NCBI GenBank assembly: GCA_963575675.1
Contig: CAUYUA010000013.1
Span: 1 to 9,623 of the forward strand
From: CAUYUA01 sp963575675
GTDB taxonomy: Bacteria; Pseudomonadota; Alphaproteobacteria; Azospirillales; Azospirillaceae
Direction of reading: 5' to 3'
DNA: 9,623 nucleotides
The notes below the pieces were generated by a model that was not told the origin of the DNA, made no database searches, and saw only the letters and a program-made list of their open reading frames with translations. Position numbers and translations under genes: made by a program. Shown piece by piece: positions 6,601 to 9,623 of this stretch (position 1 is the stretch's first letter; each line of letters opens with the position of its first letter).

Positions 6601-9600
6601 AGACGGAGACCGTTTGGTTGTTGGAGCCAGTCGCGGCTCAAACTCCAAAGGGGAAGTCTATCTTTTCACGGGAGTAGGAAGCGACTTTTCGGCATTAATT
6701 TATCGCGGCACAGTAACCGATGGTTATAGCGGACTCACGTTGGCGAATGATGACGCCTTTGGAACATCCATCGCTTTAGATGGAGACCGTTTGGTTGTCG
6801 GCGCTTATACGGATAACACCAACAGTAATAATAAAGGTGTTGTTTACACGTTTACAGGCGTTGGAACGGACTTCTCCGGGTTGACCTATCAAAAGAAAAT
6901 AACCGACGGCGTCGGCGCCGTTTCGATGCCGAATTTGGTGGATTATGGTTATTTTGGTCGTTCTGTCGCTTTAGACGGAGATCGACTGATTGTCGGCTCT
7001 GAATACTATAGTACAGAACATGGAAACACGGTATATCTTTTTACAGGCGTTGGAACTGATTTCTCCGGGTTGACTTACCAAAAAAAATTAGGAAATAACG
7101 TAGGCGCTTCTGAATTGTCAGGAAACTCCTTCGGATCATCGGTCGCTTTGGATGGCGATCGTTTGGCGATAGGAAGCTTCTATGACGCAAACAGTTCTTC
7201 CAGTTATGGCTCTGTCTATCTTTTTACAGGCGTTGGAACTGATTTTTCCGGACTGACTTATCAGAAAAAACTATTCAGCCAGTCCGGCGCAATCGACATG
7301 CCCGCTGTTACAGGGAGTTATGCGCTTTTCGGTCAATCCGTGTCTCTGGATGGCGATCGCCTGGCCGTAGGAGCCGAAAACGATGGCGTCGGCGCAGTAT
7401 ATCTTTTTACGGGAGTCGGATCGGACTTCAGCGCGTTGACATATAAAATGAAGTTGACGGAAGGCATTGCTTCTACGCCCGCCATGGCGAGCGGCGATTA
7501 TAAGTTCGGTCGTTCTGTCTCTTTGGATGGAAACCTGTTGGTTGTAGGAGCCCCTTTCGAGGGATCCAGCAATACCTATCGCGGGGCTGTATATCTATAC
7601 ACAGGCGTTGGCGCCGATTTTCTTGGGCTGACATACAGAGGCAAGATCACCAGTGGAACTGAAGTATCCTCAATGCCTCTTTTGGCGGATTTCGATTATT
7701 TCGGAAGTTCCGTGGCTTTAGACGGCGGTCGATTGGCTGTGGGCGCTTATGGAGATACAAATGTTTCCGGTGGAACTCAACGTGGAGCAGTGTATCTCTT
7801 TACAGGAGTCGGAACAGATTTTTCCGGGCTAACGTATCAAAACAAACTCACCGGCGGGGGAGGCTTCACCACCCTGCCATCATCAAGTGATTACGATCGT
7901 TTTGGTAACTCCGTCTCTTTGGATGGTGACAAATTAGCTGCAGGCGGCTCCGGTAAAGCGTATCTTTTTAAAGGCGTTGGAACTGACTTTTCCGGGTTGA
8001 CCTACTACGGCGACCTCTCTCGCGACAATTCCAACAGTTTTGATTACAATGTTGCTTTAGATGGAAATAGAATTGCCGTCGGACGCGTCAGCGGCGCAAG
8101 CGTTTCTTCCGGAGCGGTTGATTTTTATACATGGGTCACAAACGATCCAATTTCTTACGCCGTATTTTCAAAAAACCCGTCTCAAAACAGCATTATCTCT
8201 CCAACAAGCATTATCGATATTTTAAACGTCGGAAGCAATGTTGAACTGCAAGCCCACAACGACATTACCATTTCAAGTGCAATCACAGTAAACAACATAA
8301 GCGGAAACGGCGGAAATCTCACTTTAAGAGCCGGTCGAAATATTGCAATCAACGCCAACATCACGACGGATAATGGTAATCTCATCGCCATTGCCGGAGA
8401 TATTTCCGCCGATTCAACGTATCGAGACACTGGAACGACGACAATAACCCTCGGAACCGGCACGAGCATTACAGCCGGAACAGGAACAGTTCAGTTGGTC
8501 GCCAACAACGGCAACTTCGTCAATAACTCCGGTTCTTCATCTCCAATTTCTGTTTCCGGATCCGGCCGATGGTTAATTTATTCATCAAGCCCGTTATCCG
8601 GCATAATAGGGGATTTTAAACGCTATAATTGTACTTATTTCGGCGGATGTTTGACGTCAAGCATTCCAAGCTCCGGAAATGGATTGATTTATAGCATTGC
8701 TCCTGTTCTAAACATTATTCCATCAACATCAGGGTCCGTCTATGGAGACCAAATAAACATTTCCAGCTCATTCAATTATAGTGGCCTCATAGATGGCGAC
8801 ACGAATTCAACAGTCGGCATTTCTGGAACAGCTTCATTTACAACGGACGCAACCAGCACGAGTGATGTCGGAAATTACAATATTCAATATTCACATGGCC
8901 TATCAAGTGATCTTGGTTATATTTTCTCAGACTCCCCTACAACAACAGGAGAATATTCTATCACAGTAAGGCCTCTCAGCCTTGTTAGAATAGGCATCTC
9001 CAGTAAAATTTACGATGCGACATCGTATGCCTATGTTTCAAACTACGGCGATTTATCCGGAGCGATTCCATCTGATGATGTTAGTCTAAACAGCACTTCT
9101 GCAACAGCAAATTACTCTGATAAAAATGTCGGTTTAAATAAAACTGTGACAGTAAGTGGTTTATCCCTTTCTGGAACAAAGGCCGGAAACTATTCTATTT
9201 CTGATCAAACAGTCCCAGCAAATATTTATGAAAAAAATATCTCCATAACCGGACTATCGATTGCAACCAACCGCACATACGATGGAACTGTAAACGCCGC
9301 CTTCAGCGGAACCGCGGCTCTTACGAAAACTCTATCTCCTGGAGCTTATTCCCTAAATGGGACTTCCCAAGATTATGTATTAGGGTATATCGGGGACGAA
9401 GTTTCTGTAACCGGATCCGCAACTGCAACATACAACAGCAAAGACGTCGCCACAGCATCAAACATAACCGTTGGCGGGTTAACTCTTTCTGGAGCAGACG
9501 CCGGAAATTACATTCTCAATTCCTATGTCGTAGGAGCAATCATTACTCGGAAACCGCTGACAACCACTGGGCTCTCGGCCCCTTCCAGCAAAGTCTACGA

Positions 9601-9623
9601 CGGAACAACAAACGCCGCCGTCA
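3467..9623 (+). CDS. TpsA/filamentous-haemagglutinin-like giant adhesin with FG-GAP and MBG repeats (partial, 3' end outside)
   Basis: One unbroken frame of 2052 codons, open at the window edge. Order: basic N-region and hydrophobic core with a likely cleavage after SNA51; TPS secretion domain about 52-165 with NPHGI at 134-138 (NPNGI in most relatives); right-handed beta-helix with GGxVxVxG-type repeats; a first LLDP module (LLDPRNVTI, from 471); a second one (LLDPKNITV, from 814); 12 FG-GAP-like repeats about 829-1557; beta-helix about 1560-1740; an MBG-type domain about 1745-1838; YDG-type repeats with motifs at 1849, 1938 and 2044. The TPS domain normally docks on an outer-membrane TpsB pore that exports the protein to the surface; no TpsB gene is seen here. 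Behind the signal peptide there are only two cysteines, Cys1722 and Cys1728. The role is most likely adhesion or biofilm formation, inferred from the family. The propeller insertion is the unusual part. Confidence 0.9.
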   Translation, partial: MSFCRIAPFKFDTPPSQWRQKTWLQTTTALQSTLTAGVLSVIMALPSPSNATPQGGRLVAGEATITQIAPGRLLIQQGSNKAIINWQDFSIKEGEHTQFQQPSSSAIALNRVVGSNPSEILGRLSANGQVWLVNPHGIFFGPNSQIDVAGLVATTHDIRNEDFLTGRYIFKSDDAVTGTVENQGRITVSDAGLAAFVAPGVANHGVISARLGEVALASGKVFTIDLYGDQKINLAMDEKTTQQVIGRNGAPVAALVENTGQIFADGGRVRLTATAARGVVDNVINTSGVIQAQSIEQKNGEIILNGGNAGTVTVSGALNASGRAPGQRGGSVQILGNKISLAENARVDASGAIGGGEALIGGEFRGGQATAEDYIKYGVAPTRKPNVLNAVDVTIENGAVINADAIESGKGGKVVVWSDNATRISGKITARGGDNGGDGGFVETSGKNALRIDNAVLAEARFIGGLSGHWLLDPRNVTISNDATTADGTTINASMVAASLNRGTSVTIETSGNGVDAGDITVSADILKSRGGAASLTLNATHNITINNSIRSTNSALSVAMHGGETGTITLNAALQTNGGAFTADAGVVNITSGTHINTSGGAGNVRLSGNFVAQQGTLTAPGATIDIISDSAYFDVGLTSVANSRGDGGVIRVITEKGIDAVAGHHFVASGLSGGSVFLDGGASGRIIISSAIDASAISGHGGNIELTAGQIGLLNARLSANGVAGGAIHIGGEWQGSGDLRHAMETMIGRGTQLSATGTTGRGGEIVVWSTLDTEFFGHAQAGARFGRIEVSSENNLSYNGSLNAGVDGVVLLDPKNITVTDSTDSLTWIKRITAPYSQNLLYDDYFGSYIALDGDRMIVGAFGDDTGGTDRGAVYLFTGVGTDFSGLTYHKKLASGIGAASMPDLQDSDSFGRSVALDGDRLVVGAPLDGSGNDGAVYLFTGVGTDFSGLTYQKKLAFNTSAAANMPSSGPIWFGNSLALDGDLLAVGSTFFSNGSVTLFSGVGADFSGLTYQKILTSGSGATNMPTITAVGRDGFSASIALDGDRLVVGASRGSNSKGEVYLFTGVGSDFSALIYRGTVTDGYSGLTLANDDAFGTSIALDGDRLVVGAYTDNTNSNNKGVVYTFTGVGTDFSGLTYQKKITDGVGAVSMPNLVDYGYFGRSVALDGDRLIVGSEYYSTEHGNTVYLFTGVGTDFSGLTYQKKLGNNVGASELSGNSFGSSVALDGDRLAIGSFYDANSSSSYGSVYLFTGVGTDFSGLTYQKKLFSQSGAIDMPAVTGSYALFGQSVSLDGDRLAVGAENDGVGAVYLFTGVGSDFSALTYKMKLTEGIASTPAMASGDYKFGRSVSLDGNLLVVGAPFEGSSNTYRGAVYLYTGVGADFLGLTYRGKITSGTEVSSMPLLADFDYFGSSVALDGGRLAVGAYGDTNVSGGTQRGAVYLFTGVGTDFSGLTYQNKLTGGGGFTTLPSSSDYDRFGNSVSLDGDKLAAGGSGKAYLFKGVGTDFSGLTYYGDLSRDNSNSFDYNVALDGNRIAVGRVSGASVSSGAVDFYTWVTNDPISYAVFSKNPSQNSIISPTSIIDILNVGSNVELQAHNDITISSAITVNNISGNGGNLTLRAGRNIAINANITTDNGNLIAIAGDISADSTYRDTGTTTITLGTGTSITAGTGTVQLVANNGNFVNNSGSSSPISVSGSGRWLIYSSSPLSGIIGDFKRYNCTYFGGCLTSSIPSSGNGLIYSIAPVLNIIPSTSGSVYGDQINISSSFNYSGLIDGDTNSTVGISGTASFTTDATSTSDVGNYNIQYSHGLSSDLGYIFSDSPTTTGEYSITVRPLSLVRIGISSKIYDATSYAYVSNYGDLSGAIPSDDVSLNSTSATANYSDKNVGLNKTVTVSGLSLSGTKAGNYSISDQTVPANIYEKNISITGLSIATNRTYDGTVNAAFSGTAALTKTLSPGAYSLNGTSQDYVLGYIGDEVSVTGSATATYNSKDVATASNITVGGLTLSGADAGNYILNSYVVGAIITRKPLTTTGLSAPSSKVYDGTTNAAV
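3620..3961 (+). other. TPS (haemagglutination activity) domain
   Basis: Residues about 52-165. Visible family signatures are GGRLVAGEATI near the start, INWQDFSI, ALNRVVGSNPSEILGRL, GQVWLVNPHGIFFG with N134 and P135, and a downstream VATTHDI. The domain is needed for recognition by a TpsB POTRA/pore protein, so a cognate TpsB is expected elsewhere in the genome. Confidence 0.9.
5951..8137 (+). repeat. Array of 12 FG-GAP-like beta-propeller repeats inside the adhesin
   Basis: Each unit has FGxSVALDGDRLxVGA, a variable loop, GAVYLFTGVGxDF and SGLTYQKKL. Core F/FG codons start at 6011, 6206, 6395, 6581, 6758, 6953, 7130, 7328, 7505, 7700, 7901 and 8039. Periods run from 177 to 201 bp, with 138 bp for the step to the last unit. 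The GVGxDFxxLxY linker is present 11 times; the first unit is primed by SLTWIKRI and the last is closed by GAVDFYTWV. Repeats 4 and 12 lack the FG glycine (FSASI and FDYNV). FG-GAP repeats form propeller blades, as in integrin alpha chains and bacterial surface proteins. The D-G-D-R segment may bind calcium, but the full DxDxDG motif is not seen. Confidence 0.85.
8699..9623 (+). repeat. MBG/YDG-type repeats at the C-terminal side of the adhesin
   Basis: An MBG-type domain starts near residue 1745 (VYGDQINI, ending before SITVRPLS). YDG-type repeats follow, with KIYDAT at 1847-1852 (Y1849), RTYDGT at 1936-1941 (Y1938) and KVYDGT at 2042-2047 (Y2044). Each complete one ends in a (L)SG(T/A)xAGNY motif. 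They are immunoglobulin-like stalk modules common behind TPS beta-helices in large adhesins. The array runs off the window, so more copies probably follow. Confidence 0.8.

Noticed and set aside
5951..8137. CRISPR-like array, from the regular spacing of near-identical DNA segments
   Set aside because: The frame stays open throughout and the repeats are protein-level FG-GAP units of about 60 residues, not short palindromic DNA repeats with unique spacers.

Overview
The window looks like accessory chromosome from an alphaproteobacterium. It carries a Fur-family regulator that reads as Irr, a branch essentially confined to Alphaproteobacteria. Coding parts are of moderate GC, while the spacers are strikingly AT-rich. 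Two very large surface-protein genes, both cut by the window edges, lie on either side of the regulator. Nothing identifies the species.

Left part (1-968, minus strand): the 5' portion of a large DUF4347-type repeat protein. It has an N-terminal DUF4347 domain followed by tandem repeats of about 54 residues with a Y-x-I-S-D/E core. The frame is broken by a run of 14 C on the plus strand (14 G in the sense strand). Downstream of the run, the same repeats continue in another frame to the window edge. The gene is therefore either phase-variable and caught OFF, or affected by a homopolymer error. Directly upstream (about 1005-1141) lies a 137-bp candidate MITE-like element with 25-27 bp terminal inverted repeats and internal terminator-like hairpins.

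Middle (1142-2469): about 1.3 kb of AT-rich sequence with no gene I can support. It is followed by irr (2470-2982), closed by a perfect 16-bp hairpin. A second spacer (2983-3466) holds small repeats and a well-formed sigma-70-type promoter that has palindromes in and next to it.

Right part (3467 to the end, plus strand): one uninterrupted frame of 2052 codons, still open at the edge. It encodes a TpsA/filamentous-haemagglutinin-like exoprotein. The order is signal peptide, TPS secretion domain (NPHGI motif), a beta-helix with two LLDP modules, 12 FG-GAP-like beta-propeller repeats placed inside the loop of the second LLDP module, more beta-helix, and MBG/YDG repeats that run off the end. No TpsB transporter gene is in the window.

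As a working picture, this is an adhesin locus: two giant cell-surface proteins on opposite strands around an iron/haem-responsive regulator. Control of the adhesins by that regulator is inference. It rests on adjacency and on a near-identical TTGCA-N-TGCAA-type palindrome in front of irr and inside the tpsA promoter.
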